From NCBI GenBank assembly GCA_965226645.1, contig CBDDDL010000004.1, forward strand, positions 372,001 through 436,000: a stretch of 64,000 bases of DNA, written 5' to 3'. The translations under genes were made by a program, and so were the position numbers. The stretch comes from Poriferisodalis sp965226645. Its GTDB lineage: Bacteria; Actinomycetota; Acidimicrobiia; Acidimicrobiales; Poriferisodalaceae. Of this stretch, positions 18,197 to 26,451 are shown piece by piece. A model generated the notes under the pieces. The model made no database searches and had not been told where the DNA came from. It saw only the letters and a program-made list of their open reading frames with translations. The stretch's first letter is position 1. The number at the start of each line of letters is the position of its first letter.

Positions 18197-19066
18197 ATGA
18201 GGATCAACTCCGAACCTCCCCTGCACCTGATGCGGACATTCAGGATCGCCGCGAAGCACAGCAACTTCACAAGAGCCGCAGAAGAACTCTGGGTGAGCCA
18301 ATCCGCGGTGAGCCAACAGATCCGCCAACTCGAAAAAACGCTGGGCAAAACGCTGTTCGAAAGAGCAGGGCCCATAGTGCGACTGACCGACGACGGCCGA
18401 AGACTGGCCTTCGCCGTCACAGACGGACTAGCGATCATCGAAGAAACACTAGGCAAGATGGGAGCACGGCCACGCGACAACCGCCTCGAGCTCAGAGCCA
18501 TCAGCAGCTTCTTCACGCGATGGCTCGTGCCCCGCCTGCCGGCCTTCCTCGACGAGCACCCCAAAATCGAACTCGACATCACCACCAGCTTCCGGGCCGC
18601 GCCGCCCTCCGGGGCAGGCACACCCCTCAACATCGACTTCGGCCCCCTGCCCGACACAGCAGAACTCGTCGCCGGACCCCAAACACTGCTCGCCGTCGCG
18701 CACCCCGACATCGCCGCCCGCGTCAACAAGCCGTCCGAACTGGCCCAAGCGACACTGCTCGACGTCGTGGCAGCCGACGGCTGGCGGCAGTTCCTGTCGA
18801 GACTCCAAACCGTGCTGGAGCCATGGCCCCACACCCACACGTCCACGAACTTCGTTCACAGCATCGAACTCGCCCGCATGGGCCAAGGAGTAGCCCTGGT
18901 CCACGACATCCTCGTCGAAGACCTCCTAGCCGACGGCCAACTCGTCACCGTGGCCGACCTGTCACAGCCCTCACGCGAGCAGTTCTACCTGATGCTCCCC
19001 CAGCGCAACAGCCTCAACTCCGCCGAATCGGCCTTCGTCGACTGGTTCCGCTCATTCCAACGCTGA
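18197..19066 (+). CDS. LysR-type transcriptional regulator, GcvA-like
   Basis: 289 residues. The N-terminal winged helix reads PPLHLMRTFRIAAKHSNFTRAAEELWVSQSAVSQQIRQLEKTLG, with the helix-turn-helix at about residues 24-43, and the linker helix follows. The C-terminal substrate-binding domain (from about residue 95) resembles the GcvA/AmpR group (SSFFTRWLVPRLPAFLDEHPKIEL near its start). No effector can be named. It shares the island with the CWB2 gene and faces away from mpa, so it is likely cargo of the island rather than a regulator of the proteasome genes. Confidence 0.88.
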   Translation: MRINSEPPLHLMRTFRIAAKHSNFTRAAEELWVSQSAVSQQIRQLEKTLGKTLFERAGPIVRLTDDGRRLAFAVTDGLAIIEETLGKMGARPRDNRLELRAISSFFTRWLVPRLPAFLDEHPKIELDITTSFRAAPPSGAGTPLNIDFGPLPDTAELVAGPQTLLAVAHPDIAARVNKPSELAQATLLDVVAADGWRQFLSRLQTVLEPWPHTHTSTNFVHSIELARMGQGVALVHDILVEDLLADGQLVTVADLSQPSREQFYLMLPQRNSLNSAESAFVDWFRSFQR

Positions 19067-19254
19067 ACCCCAGCACGAACACACCCGCTGCCCCCGGCAA
19101 GAGAAACTTTCTGGCTCTTCTCATCGAAACAGGGACCCAAGCGACACGACGATTGCCCCCAGCCAAGGCCAGCCCCCTGCCCCACCCGCAGCAACAACTC
19201 GACCACCGCCCAGACCACAACCACCACCCCAAACCCCAAAGCACGCACGACGAA

Positions 19255-19328
19255 ACCGGCCTCCACGGGCTGTCCTGTCCACCACAACCCGACCAAAACA
19301 CCGAGAAACCAGCCAACCCGTGGACGGC
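19255..19328. repeat. 74-bp direct repeat, right copy, flanking the CWB2/LysR island
   Basis: Pairs with 14791-14864 (66 of 74 identical). It ends 16 bases before the stop of mpa. Recombination between the two copies would restore mpa and dop as neighbours about 105 bases apart, the order found in other actinobacteria. The 190 bases between the lysR stop and this repeat hold no gene I can support. Confidence 0.85.
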
Positions 19329-19344
19329 CAATCCGCGCCGCCTC

Positions 19345-21108
19345 TTAGAGGTACTGGCTGGTTTGGACTCGTTCGATGGCTCGGCCGCCAAGGGCCTCGC
19401 TGTCATCAGGGTCGACGAGCGTCCGAATGAACACGATCCGCTCGCCCTTCTTGCCCGAGATCTTTGCCCAGTCGTCGGGATTGGTCGTGTTGGGCAGATC
19501 TTCGTGCTCGCGGAACTCTTGGCGGATCGAGCTCATGAGATCGTCAAGCCGGATCCCGGTGCTGTGGGTCGCGAGCGAGCGCTTGATCGCATTCTTCTTG
19601 GCCCGACGAACGATGTTCTCGATCATCGCGCCCGACGCGAAGTCCTTGAAGTACATCACCTCTTTGTCACCGTTCTGGTAGGTGACTTCCAAGAAGCGAT
19701 TGGCGTCGTCGGGACGGTACATCTCGTCGACCGTGCGTTCGATCATGACCCGAACGGCCTTGTGCGGGTCGCCCCCGCCGAGGTCGGCCACCTCCATCGG
19801 ATCGATCGGCAGGGCCGGCGTCAGGTACGCACTGAAGATCGAGAACGCAGCCTGCTCATCGGGGCGATGGATCTTGATCTTCACGTCGAGGCGTCCAGGC
19901 CGCAGGATGGCCGGGTCGATGAGATCCTCCCGGTTCGAGGCCCCGATCACGATGACGTTCCGCAGGCCCTCGACACCGTCGATCTCGGCGAGGAACTGCG
20001 GCACCACAGTGGATTCCATGTCCGAGCTGATCCCGCTGCCACGGGTGCGGAACAGTGACTCCATCTCGTCGAAGAACACGATGACTGGCCAGCCTTCGGA
20101 GGCCTTCTCCCGTGCGCGCTCAAAGATGCGGCGTATCTGTCGCTCAGTCTCGCCGACATACTTATTGAGCAGCTCGGGGCCCTTGATGTTGATGAAAAAG
20201 CTCCGTGCTCCCTGTTGTCCGGAGACCTCGCTGACCTTTGCCGCGAGAGAGTTTGCGACCGCTTTGGCGATCAGAGTCTTGCCGCAGCCGGGAGGGCCGT
20301 ACAGCAGAATCCCTTTCGGGGCGGGCAAGTCGTAGGTACGGAAGAGATCTTGGTGCAGGTACGGCAGCTCGACTGCATCGGTGATCAGCTCGATCTGGGT
20401 GTCGAGGCCGCCGATGTCCTCGTAGGTGACGTCGGGCACCTCCTCGAGCAGGAGATCGTCCACCTCAGGTCGCGGCAGTCGCTCGAGCACGAGATTCGCG
20501 CGCACGTCCAGCAACAGGTTGTCGCCGGAGCGCAACGGTTGGCCGCGCAAGTGCCCGGCCAATTCGACGATTCGTTCCTCGTCGGCGCGCCCGGTGACCA
20601 GCGCTCGGAATCCGTCCTCCATGACCTCGGTCAACGTGACGACTTCGCCGGAGCTCTCGGGTCCGCGAGCCAGCACGACGTTGTAAGACTCGTTCAGTAC
20701 CACCTCGCTGCCCTCGGCGAGCTCGGTCTCAGCGAGATCAGGGTGCAACGCGACGCGCATCTTGCGGCCGTTCGCGTGGACGTCCGCAGAGCCGTCATTG
20801 TTGCGCGCGAGAAACGTGCCGTAGGCCGACGGCGGCTGCGTCAGCTTGTCGACTTCTTCGCGCAGTGTCGATATGTGTTCGCGCGCTTCTCGCAGGGTGT
20901 AGGTCAGCTTCTCGTTCTGCGAGACCGCCGCCGACAATTGCCCTTTCGCTTCAAGCAAACGCTCTTCGAGCGTGCTGATGCGAGCCGGAGTATCGGCCAA
21001 TTTTCGGCGCAGCAGTGCGACTTCTTCCTCGAGCGCGCGGAGTCGGCTCCGGAGCACGCCAGCATCGGCTGCGCTCTCGCGAGTGGCATCGGCATCGCTC
21101 GAGTCCAT
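19345..21108 (-). CDS. mpa: proteasome-associated ATPase Mpa/ARC
   Basis: AAA ATPase that binds Pup and feeds substrates to the 20S core; 587 residues. It has an N-terminal coiled coil (about 17-90) that receives Pup, tandem OB-type domains (about 95-215), then the AAA module with Walker A GPPGCGKT at 271-278 and Walker B VIVFFDEMESLF. The C-terminus ends TSQYL, matching the mycobacterial QYL tail that docks in the alpha ring. Its usual neighbour dop is separated from it by the CWB2/LysR island. Confidence 0.97.
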   Translation of the reverse strand: MDSSDADATRESAADAGVLRSRLRALEEEVALLRRKLADTPARISTLEERLLEAKGQLSAAVSQNEKLTYTLREAREHISTLREEVDKLTQPPSAYGTFLARNNDGSADVHANGRKMRVALHPDLAETELAEGSEVVLNESYNVVLARGPESSGEVVTLTEVMEDGFRALVTGRADEERIVELAGHLRGQPLRSGDNLLLDVRANLVLERLPRPEVDDLLLEEVPDVTYEDIGGLDTQIELITDAVELPYLHQDLFRTYDLPAPKGILLYGPPGCGKTLIAKAVANSLAAKVSEVSGQQGARSFFINIKGPELLNKYVGETERQIRRIFERAREKASEGWPVIVFFDEMESLFRTRGSGISSDMESTVVPQFLAEIDGVEGLRNVIVIGASNREDLIDPAILRPGRLDVKIKIHRPDEQAAFSIFSAYLTPALPIDPMEVADLGGGDPHKAVRVMIERTVDEMYRPDDANRFLEVTYQNGDKEVMYFKDFASGAMIENIVRRAKKNAIKRSLATHSTGIRLDDLMSSIRQEFREHEDLPNTTNPDDWAKISGKKGERIVFIRTLVDPDDSEALGGRAIERVQTSQYL

Positions 21109-21261
21109 GCGCGGGTGACACTACCCGCGCGGTGCTGCCATGTCGCGACGCTGCGCCTAGGCGGAGGTCGGCTGCCGTGCGGCGCACCCCTGGACTCGGT
21201 AGATTTCATAGCTGGAGCGCGCCTGCGAATTGGGCAACCCCACAGGAAGGGTCGCAACACG

Positions 21262-21495
21262 ATGAAGGTCTGGATCGATCAAGATCTGTGCACCGGTGAC
21301 GGACTGTGCGAGGAGATCGCACCCGACGTCTTCACGCTGCTCGACGATGGGCTGGCCTATGTGAAGGAAGGCGACAAAGTATTCGCCGAGCCCGGCGGTG
21401 TGGAAGGCCTTGCAGAGTTTTCAGATTCGCAGCTCGACGCAGTCATCGAATCGGCCGAAGAGTGCCCCGGGGAGTGCATCTTCATCGAGGCGTAA
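21262..21495 (+). CDS. small ferredoxin
   Basis: 77 residues, electron carrier. Cysteines at 10 and 16 (CTGDGLC), 68 and 72 (CPGEC). The Cys-x5-Cys...Cys-Pro pattern with Gly in place of the second cluster cysteine resembles the [3Fe-4S] ferredoxins that serve actinobacterial P450s; Cys72 is an extra cysteine. Start ATG 21262 with AGGAAGG upstream. It is divergent from mpa. No P450 or reductase lies beside it, so its partner is unknown. Confidence 0.88.
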   Translation: MKVWIDQDLCTGDGLCEEIAPDVFTLLDDGLAYVKEGDKVFAEPGGVEGLAEFSDSQLDAVIESAEECPGECIFIEA

Positions 21496-21507
21496 GCCTC
21501 GATGAAG
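21480..21507. terminator. hairpin over the ferredoxin stop codon, GTAA tetraloop
   Basis: A perfect 12-bp inverted repeat (CTTCATCGAGGC / GCCTCGATGAAG) encloses the four bases GTAA, which contain the TAA stop codon of the ferredoxin. GTAA fits the stable GNRA tetraloop class. No T-run follows. A partial second copy of the left arm and loop (ATCGAGGCGTAAGCCT) lies about 21519-21534. It may end transcription between the convergent ferredoxin and protease genes. Confidence 0.6.
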
Positions 21508-21591
21508 CGACCAGCACAGATCGAGGCGTAAGCCTGCGAACCCGAATCGATGCCATCGCCTCTAGCTCGCCACGCTGGGCCGTGACCATCG

Positions 21592-22446
21592 TTACCCGCC
21601 GCCGCAATCGCCGTTGGGGACCACGCTGAGGTCTGTCGGCCGTGCGTTGATGACCGTGCGGCCAAGGTAGTCAACCCGGGCATCGACGCCAGATTTCACA
21701 AGGAAATTCAAGATCTCGCCACGACTGAGCGCGAATGCGACTTCGGCGGAACCTCGCAATTGCGCAAATGCGATGCCGATGACGTTGCCATCAGAGTCGA
21801 GCAACGGTGCTCCTGACTGCCCGGTGCGAATGTCGGCCGCAAGGACGTAGACGTTGCGGACGTTGTCGGTGCCCCATAAGCCGGTCGCACGCACAAAGTG
21901 CTCAACGCGAGCCGGCGAGGCCGTGAGCTCTTTGCCGGCCGGGTAGCCCAGCACGACGCCTTCCGCACCGATTCGGGCACGACCCATCTGAAGCGCCGTC
22001 AAACCCATGTCACTGCGCAACAGCACCAAGTCGCGATTTGGATCGAAGCCGACGACCGTCGTCGCATGTTTCGGTGAGGGTTTGGTGACATCGTCGCCCG
22101 GCATCCCGACTTCAACTGAAGAAGCCCCCGCCACGACATGTGCCGCGCCCACCAGCAGACCTGGCGCGACCGCGAACGCCGTGCCATTCGACGCAGGCCC
22201 GCACCCGAGCGCGCGAACCGCGACCACGCCATCCGCAGTTGCAGCCAGCACGTCATCGCCGATCGGAGCTGATGCGGGCGGAGCCCCGAGCCACAGCGGC
22301 CCTGCATTGCTTCTGATCGACACGACACGCTCGACAGGCCCACGACCACGGCCCGAATCGTCAAAGTCGGCTCCGCAGCCGACCAGCAACGTGGCCGCGA
22401 ACAAAGCTGCGCCAGCCAGCCAGGGCCTTCGCTGCAGTCGTCTCAT
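21592..22446 (-). CDS. trypsin-like serine protease, lipoprotein
   Basis: 284 residues. A basic N-terminus, hydrophobic stretch and lipobox LLVGC (Cys24) predict a lipid-anchored extracytoplasmic protein. The chymotrypsin-fold triad is visible: His103 in VGAAHVV, Asp139 in DPNRDLVLL, Ser211 in TGQSGAPLLD. The layout (single protease domain without PDZ) resembles the domain of mycobacterial MarP rather than HtrA. It is convergent with the ferredoxin gene and lies 52 bases downstream of trmI. Confidence 0.85.
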   Translation of the reverse strand: MRRLQRRPWLAGAALFAATLLVGCGADFDDSGRGRGPVERVVSIRSNAGPLWLGAPPASAPIGDDVLAATADGVVAVRALGCGPASNGTAFAVAPGLLVGAAHVVAGASSVEVGMPGDDVTKPSPKHATTVVGFDPNRDLVLLRSDMGLTALQMGRARIGAEGVVLGYPAGKELTASPARVEHFVRATGLWGTDNVRNVYVLAADIRTGQSGAPLLDSDGNVIGIAFAQLRGSAEVAFALSRGEILNFLVKSGVDARVDYLGRTVINARPTDLSVVPNGDCGGG

Positions 22447-22498
22447 GAGAGCATCGTCGTCGGGTCAGCGCCGTGTGAGATCGCCGCTCGATGTCTCC

Positions 22499-23344
22499 TC
22501 ACGCCTCGATGAGGCGGGCATGAGTCAAAAAGCCTGTGTGCGCGATCATGCGATGGTCCGGTCGCACGGAGGCTCCCTCGACGTGCCAGCTGCGATGCAG
22601 CACCTCGATGGTCTCGATGAGGCCCCACGGTCCGTCATCGAGTGTTCGGCGGAGTTGTTGAACCTGCGTGACTGACGGGTTGTACGCCACGAGGATCCCG
22701 CCGAGCCGGAGGCGCCCTGGCAAATGCACCGCCACTTTCCAGGGCTCGGGGATGTCCAGGACCGCCCGATCGTAGGCTTGCGAGGCTGCCGCAGAGCGGC
22801 AAATGCGCGGTGCATCCACGGCCTCGTACGCATCGCGCAGCTCGACGTCGTAGCGCTCAAGCGCCTCGGGCCCGCCGAGCGCCACGACATTTGCCTCTGC
22901 GCGTTCGGCAAAGTCGGCGCGGAGCTCGTAGCCAGTGACGAGGGCACCGGCGCGAAGGAGCGTCGATGAAAGCGCCCCGGAGCCGACGCCGGTTTCGAAA
23001 ACCTGCATGCCGGACCGCACATCGGCAAGCATCAAGATCGCGCCGAGGTCTTTGGGATAGATCACCTGCGCGCCTCGCGGCATCTTCAGGATGTGGTCAG
23101 CCAGAGTGGGCCGCAAGGCAATGAAGCGCGCACCGGAGCCGCTGCGAAACTGTCTGCCCTCCGACGCGCCGATGATGTCGTCGTGCGGGACGACGCCCGC
23201 GTGGGTGTGAAATTCTCCACCGACCTGAAGCGTCACCAAGTAGCGGCGTCTCCGACTGTCGATCATCACGATGGACTCACCCGAGCGCAGCCGGGCGGCC
23301 CCGCCGGCTCCGGGCGATGCTCCGGCGGCGTCGTGGCCGTTCAC
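22499..23344 (-). CDS. trmI: tRNA (adenine-58-N1)-methyltransferase TrmI
   Basis: 281 residues. S-adenosylmethionine-dependent class I methyltransferase that makes m1A58 in tRNA. SAM motif I is ETGVGSGALS, and the DIPEPWKVA stretch is typical of TrmI. In Mycobacterium trmI also lies a few genes from mpa. It overlaps the next upstream gene by four bases (23341-23344). Confidence 0.93.
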   Translation of the reverse strand: MNGHDAAGASPGAGGAARLRSGESIVMIDSRRRRYLVTLQVGGEFHTHAGVVPHDDIIGASEGRQFRSGSGARFIALRPTLADHILKMPRGAQVIYPKDLGAILMLADVRSGMQVFETGVGSGALSSTLLRAGALVTGYELRADFAERAEANVVALGGPEALERYDVELRDAYEAVDAPRICRSAAASQAYDRAVLDIPEPWKVAVHLPGRLRLGGILVAYNPSVTQVQQLRRTLDDGPWGLIETIEVLHRSWHVEGASVRPDHRMIAHTGFLTHARLIEA

Positions 23345-23628
23345 ACCTGGTCCGCTGCTCGTTCAGTCGCCTGGATGCTGTGTTCCGTGTGCTTGATCGT
23401 CAGCTGCTCTCCGGGCTGAAGCTCACTGCGGTACACGATGTCGCGCTGGCGCCGGGACAGCCGCACGATGAGACGCATGCCGCTCGCGACGATGGCCGCA
23501 GCCAGCCAGATGCCGTTTCCGTCGCGTGCCCGTCGCCACATCGCGTTCCATGCCCGGGCTCGCATTCCGACCTTGCTGACCTTCCGGGTCGTGCGGGGCG
23601 TCGGCTTGGCTCGTGCAGCCACCGTCAC
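23341..23628 (-). CDS. small membrane-associated protein, unknown
   Basis: 95 residues: a basic N-terminal half rich in Arg and Lys, one hydrophobic segment (GIWLAAAIVASGMRLIV), then a polar C-terminus (ELQPGEQLTIKH). Part of a three-gene chain of small membrane proteins joined by overlaps (23341-23628, 23625-23870, 23863-24264) upstream of trmI. I recognise no family with confidence. Confidence 0.6.
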   Translation of the reverse strand: MTVAARAKPTPRTTRKVSKVGMRARAWNAMWRRARDGNGIWLAAAIVASGMRLIVRLSRRQRDIVYRSELQPGEQLTIKHTEHSIQATERAADQV

Positions 23629-23870
23629 ATCCGGACGACTTCGACCACGGTGCTCCGACGTCGCCCGCGACGGCGGCCGAACAGGAACGCCGCGAGCACC
23701 AGGCCAGTCCCGACTGCAGCCGCTGCGGCGACCGCAGCGCTGGACATCTCTTCCGCTGCGTCGCCCGCACCTCCCAGCAGACCCCGCACACGTTCTGAAA
23801 TGTCCGCGGGCGTGATGCGCTCACCGCCCGTGGTGGTGCCATTGCGGTGCGTCGAGTTGCGCTCAGACAT
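23625..23870 (-). CDS. small single-pass membrane protein, unknown
   Basis: 81 residues from ATG 23870, chosen because it overlaps the upstream stop by 8 bases; a longer open frame reaches 23915. The first half is polar (ITPADISERVRGLLGGAGDAAEEM), followed by one Ala/Gly-rich transmembrane helix and a short basic tail (FGRRRGRRRS). It resembles YtxH-like or stress-associated small membrane proteins in layout only. Confidence 0.55.
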   Translation of the reverse strand: MSERNSTHRNGTTTGGERITPADISERVRGLLGGAGDAAEEMSSAAVAAAAAVGTGLVLAAFLFGRRRGRRRSTVVEVVRM

Positions 23871-24264
23871 CGTGGGACTCCGATTCGAAATCGACCTCGG
23901 AGTGGCGAACAACACTCCGAGAGGGCCGGATCGCTCGCATCAAGGTGGCGATCGCAACCACGAGCACGGCCGCACCGACGAGATGCGGAACGAACGACCA
24001 ATTCGCCCCGAACACGCTCGTGGTGGACTGCAACGCCCGCACGGCGGCGAGTGCCGCGAGGATGATCGCCAAACTCACCAGTACGGCGCCGATCAGGCCG
24101 AAGGCGAGATACCGGCCCAGTCCCCGCAGCGGTCCGACCGTCTCCTGCACGGCATAGGCACGCAGCGTCGCGACCAGTTCGGAGACCTCGGCGCGCAGGC
24201 CGGCGTCTCGTCGCGACCCCTTTCGTCGAGGCCCAGTCCTTCGAGACTCAGTTCGTCGAGGCAC
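23863..24264 (-). CDS. phage-holin-like family membrane protein (Actinobacterial Holin-X type)
   Basis: 133 residues. A polar N-terminus is followed by an amphipathic stretch (LRAEVSELVATLRAYAVQE), a transmembrane hairpin (LAFGLIGAVLVSLAIILAALAAVRAL and FVPHLVGAAVLVVAIATLM) and an acidic tail. This matches the superfamily-III putative holins that are chromosomal in actinobacteria and not prophage genes; their function is not established. First gene of the chain leading to trmI. Confidence 0.6.
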   Translation of the reverse strand: MPRRTESRRTGPRRKGSRRDAGLRAEVSELVATLRAYAVQETVGPLRGLGRYLAFGLIGAVLVSLAIILAALAAVRALQSTTSVFGANWSFVPHLVGAAVLVVAIATLMRAIRPSRSVVRHSEVDFESESHDV

Positions 24265-24313
24265 AGTCCGCCGATGGGTCGAGCCGGGCCGTCCGTCGGC
24301 CCGCGCGGCGACG

Positions 24314-24988
24314 CTACCGCCCCGCCAACAGTTCTTCCACGCCGTCGAGAATCTCCGAAATCACTGCCAGACGCTCCTTCGGGCCGGGGGCGGTGAGCAT
24401 CGCATGACGGTCGAACGGACCAGCGGGTACGAGCGATGAGAGTTGAAAGGACCACGGCGTTGCATCTGTGGTCACGTTGCCGAGTTCGGCCAGGTGATCA
24501 TCGATCGCCGCCGACTCCGCGGCGCTCATTCCCGACGCGCCGAGTTCGGTTGCCTGGGCTCGAATGCGGCGCAGGCGGGCGATCACATCTCGCCGCTCGT
24601 CGGTGCTCAACGCGCTGGTGTCGTCGGGCCAATCGAGCACCACAGCTCGTGGGTAGGGATCGTCTGGGAGCCATTCGGTCACTCGTACTCGCTCGCGTCC
24701 TTGAGCGAGCAGCACCCATCGTCCGTCTGCGAGCTCGCGATGCTGGACGATCGCTGCCATGCATCCCACGTCGGATCGCACGTCGCCTCCGCCCACCTCG
24801 CTCCCCCGCTCGATCATGACGACTCCAAACGTCTCGTCATTGGCGGTGCAACGACGTGCCAATGCCCGGTAACGGGGCTCGAACACGTGCAGCGGCAAGA
24901 TCGCGCCCGGAAGGAGCGGCGAGCCGAGCGGGAACATCGCGCGTTCTTGCGGGCCGCTAGATCCCGGTACCGCGTCAGGATCCTGCAC
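24314..24988 (-). CDS. LON substrate-binding-domain protein
   Basis: 224 residues: AMFPLGSPLLPGAILPLHVFEPRYRALARR is the typical start of the N-terminal domain of Lon protease, here as a stand-alone protein with no ATPase or protease part. The rest (GCMAAIVQHRELADGRWVLLAQGRERVRV) continues the domain. Its 5' end overlaps the dacB stop by 14 bases. An internal ATG just before FPLGSP could be the real start. Function of stand-alone proteins of this kind is not known. Confidence 0.82.
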   Translation of the reverse strand: MQDPDAVPGSSGPQERAMFPLGSPLLPGAILPLHVFEPRYRALARRCTANDETFGVVMIERGSEVGGGDVRSDVGCMAAIVQHRELADGRWVLLAQGRERVRVTEWLPDDPYPRAVVLDWPDDTSALSTDERRDVIARLRRIRAQATELGASGMSAAESAAIDDHLAELGNVTTDATPWSFQLSSLVPAGPFDRHAMLTAPGPKERLAVISEILDGVEELLAGR

Positions 24989-26450
24989 GCGTCAATTCTC
25001 TCAGTGCCGCCGCGTCGCCGACCGGATACCGGAGAAGCTGGCCCGCCAGCGCTTCCTGCAGCTCGAGGCCCACCCTCGACCCCGCCGGCACGCCATTGAG
25101 TATCTGGGCGAACGTGACCGTACCGCTGTCAGTTTCGACGAAGCCGGCGAGTGCGTTGACCCCCGTGAGCAATCCGGTCTTGGCCCGTAAGCGACCGGCC
25201 GCTGGGTGCTGTGCGAATCGGTGCGACAGCGTGCCCGTTCGAGAGGCAACCGGTAGGCCCGTCGCGACCGCCGAATCAGGACCGAATTCGTCCAGCAATG
25301 CTGCAAGAAAGCTGCACGTCACTCGATTCTGACGATCGAGGCCCGAGCCGTCGAACACTGTGGGCGGGGATTGGTCCGGCAGCATTTCCGAAGTGATCCG
25401 CTGCGCCGCCGCTGCACCCGCCGTGGTAGATCCTTCCCCTGCGCTGCGCAGTCCGATCTCCCTCAGCATCAATTCTGCAGTCGTGTTGTCGCTCTCGCGC
25501 AACATCTGCTGGATGATCTCAATGAGCAGCGGCGATTCCAGGCGGGCGATCTCGGTCATGCCGCCCGGAGCGGGCGTCGTATCGATCTCGACGTCGACCG
25601 ACACGCCCCGTACGGCAAGCAGGTCCCCGAGCGTCGATACGAACGAGCGCGCCGGATGATCTGCAGCTATGAGGGCTGTCGTGAAGCCGGTGATTCCGTC
25701 GTTAAGGCTCAGCGCGGACAGGGGTCCGCTGTGAAGCTGGGTGACGTAGCGTTGAGGCCAGGTTTCGGGGAAACGCGTGTTGTCGTAGCGCGACTCGTCG
25801 GCTAGGAGCTTGCCGGCCAGGGTGGTGATGCCCAGCCCGACCAGATCGTCGGCAAGGTTCTCGATGGGCGTGCGCAACTGGGGCTGACGACTGTGGGAGT
25901 CAGAGTACGACTTGGTCATGATGAGCGGGTCGCCGCCTCCGACGACCCACACGGTGCCATCGAGAACTCCCTCGGAAATCGAGCTGTCAGTCAACACTCG
26001 CGTGGCCAAGCGCTCATCTGGGTCCACCACAGCCAGCAAGGCAGCTGCGGTGATGAGCTTCTGCACCGACGCTGGGATCAGGAGCTGCCGGCTGCTGGAG
26101 AACACCTCGACCCCGCCGACGCGGATGGCGAGGCAGTACGGCTCTGGCCAGTCCCTGCTGAACGCCGTCATCTCGGAGCCGATGCGGTGCTGCTGTGCTG
26201 CCCGCCACAACGCCGTCGGCGCACGCTCAGCGCGCAGCAAGGGCGTCGTCCGCACCGAATCACTGAGGTCGGCTCCCGCCGGGGCATCTGCGGCAAGCGT
26301 CGCGTCCGCTCCGAATATCGGCGTGCGCAGCGCTGCGGCGTGCGCAGCGGCATCGGCGGCAGTGGTGCCCATCCGCACCGCAGCCAGCGTCGGCAGCCCT
26401 CCGGCTGCCGCCATCAGCAACACCAGCATGGCGACGCGCAAGGGCCTCAC
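24975..26450 (-). CDS. dacB: D-alanyl-D-alanine carboxypeptidase/endopeptidase (PBP4, S13 family)
   Basis: Trims or cleaves peptidoglycan cross-links outside the membrane. 491 residues from GTG 26450, which follows the ROK stop directly; the open frame continues upstream into the ROK gene. A signal anchor (VAMLVLLMAAAGGLPTLAAV) is present. Penicillin-binding motifs are seen in order: SVQK in IPASVQKLI, SDN in LRESDNTTAEL, and KTG in LRAKTGLLTG. The large insert domain between SxxK and SxN is that of class C low-molecular-weight PBPs. Confidence 0.92.
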   Translation of the reverse strand: MRPLRVAMLVLLMAAAGGLPTLAAVRMGTTAADAAAHAAALRTPIFGADATLAADAPAGADLSDSVRTTPLLRAERAPTALWRAAQQHRIGSEMTAFSRDWPEPYCLAIRVGGVEVFSSSRQLLIPASVQKLITAAALLAVVDPDERLATRVLTDSSISEGVLDGTVWVVGGGDPLIMTKSYSDSHSRQPQLRTPIENLADDLVGLGITTLAGKLLADESRYDNTRFPETWPQRYVTQLHSGPLSALSLNDGITGFTTALIAADHPARSFVSTLGDLLAVRGVSVDVEIDTTPAPGGMTEIARLESPLLIEIIQQMLRESDNTTAELMLREIGLRSAGEGSTTAGAAAAQRITSEMLPDQSPPTVFDGSGLDRQNRVTCSFLAALLDEFGPDSAVATGLPVASRTGTLSHRFAQHPAAGRLRAKTGLLTGVNALAGFVETDSGTVTFAQILNGVPAGSRVGLELQEALAGQLLRYPVGDAAALRELTRAGS

Positions 26451-26451
26451 G

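Noticed and set aside
14791..19328. Reading the 74-bp repeats as integron attC sites around a gene cassette
   Set aside because: The ends lack the RYYYAAC and GTTRRRY core boxes and no integron integrase is present.
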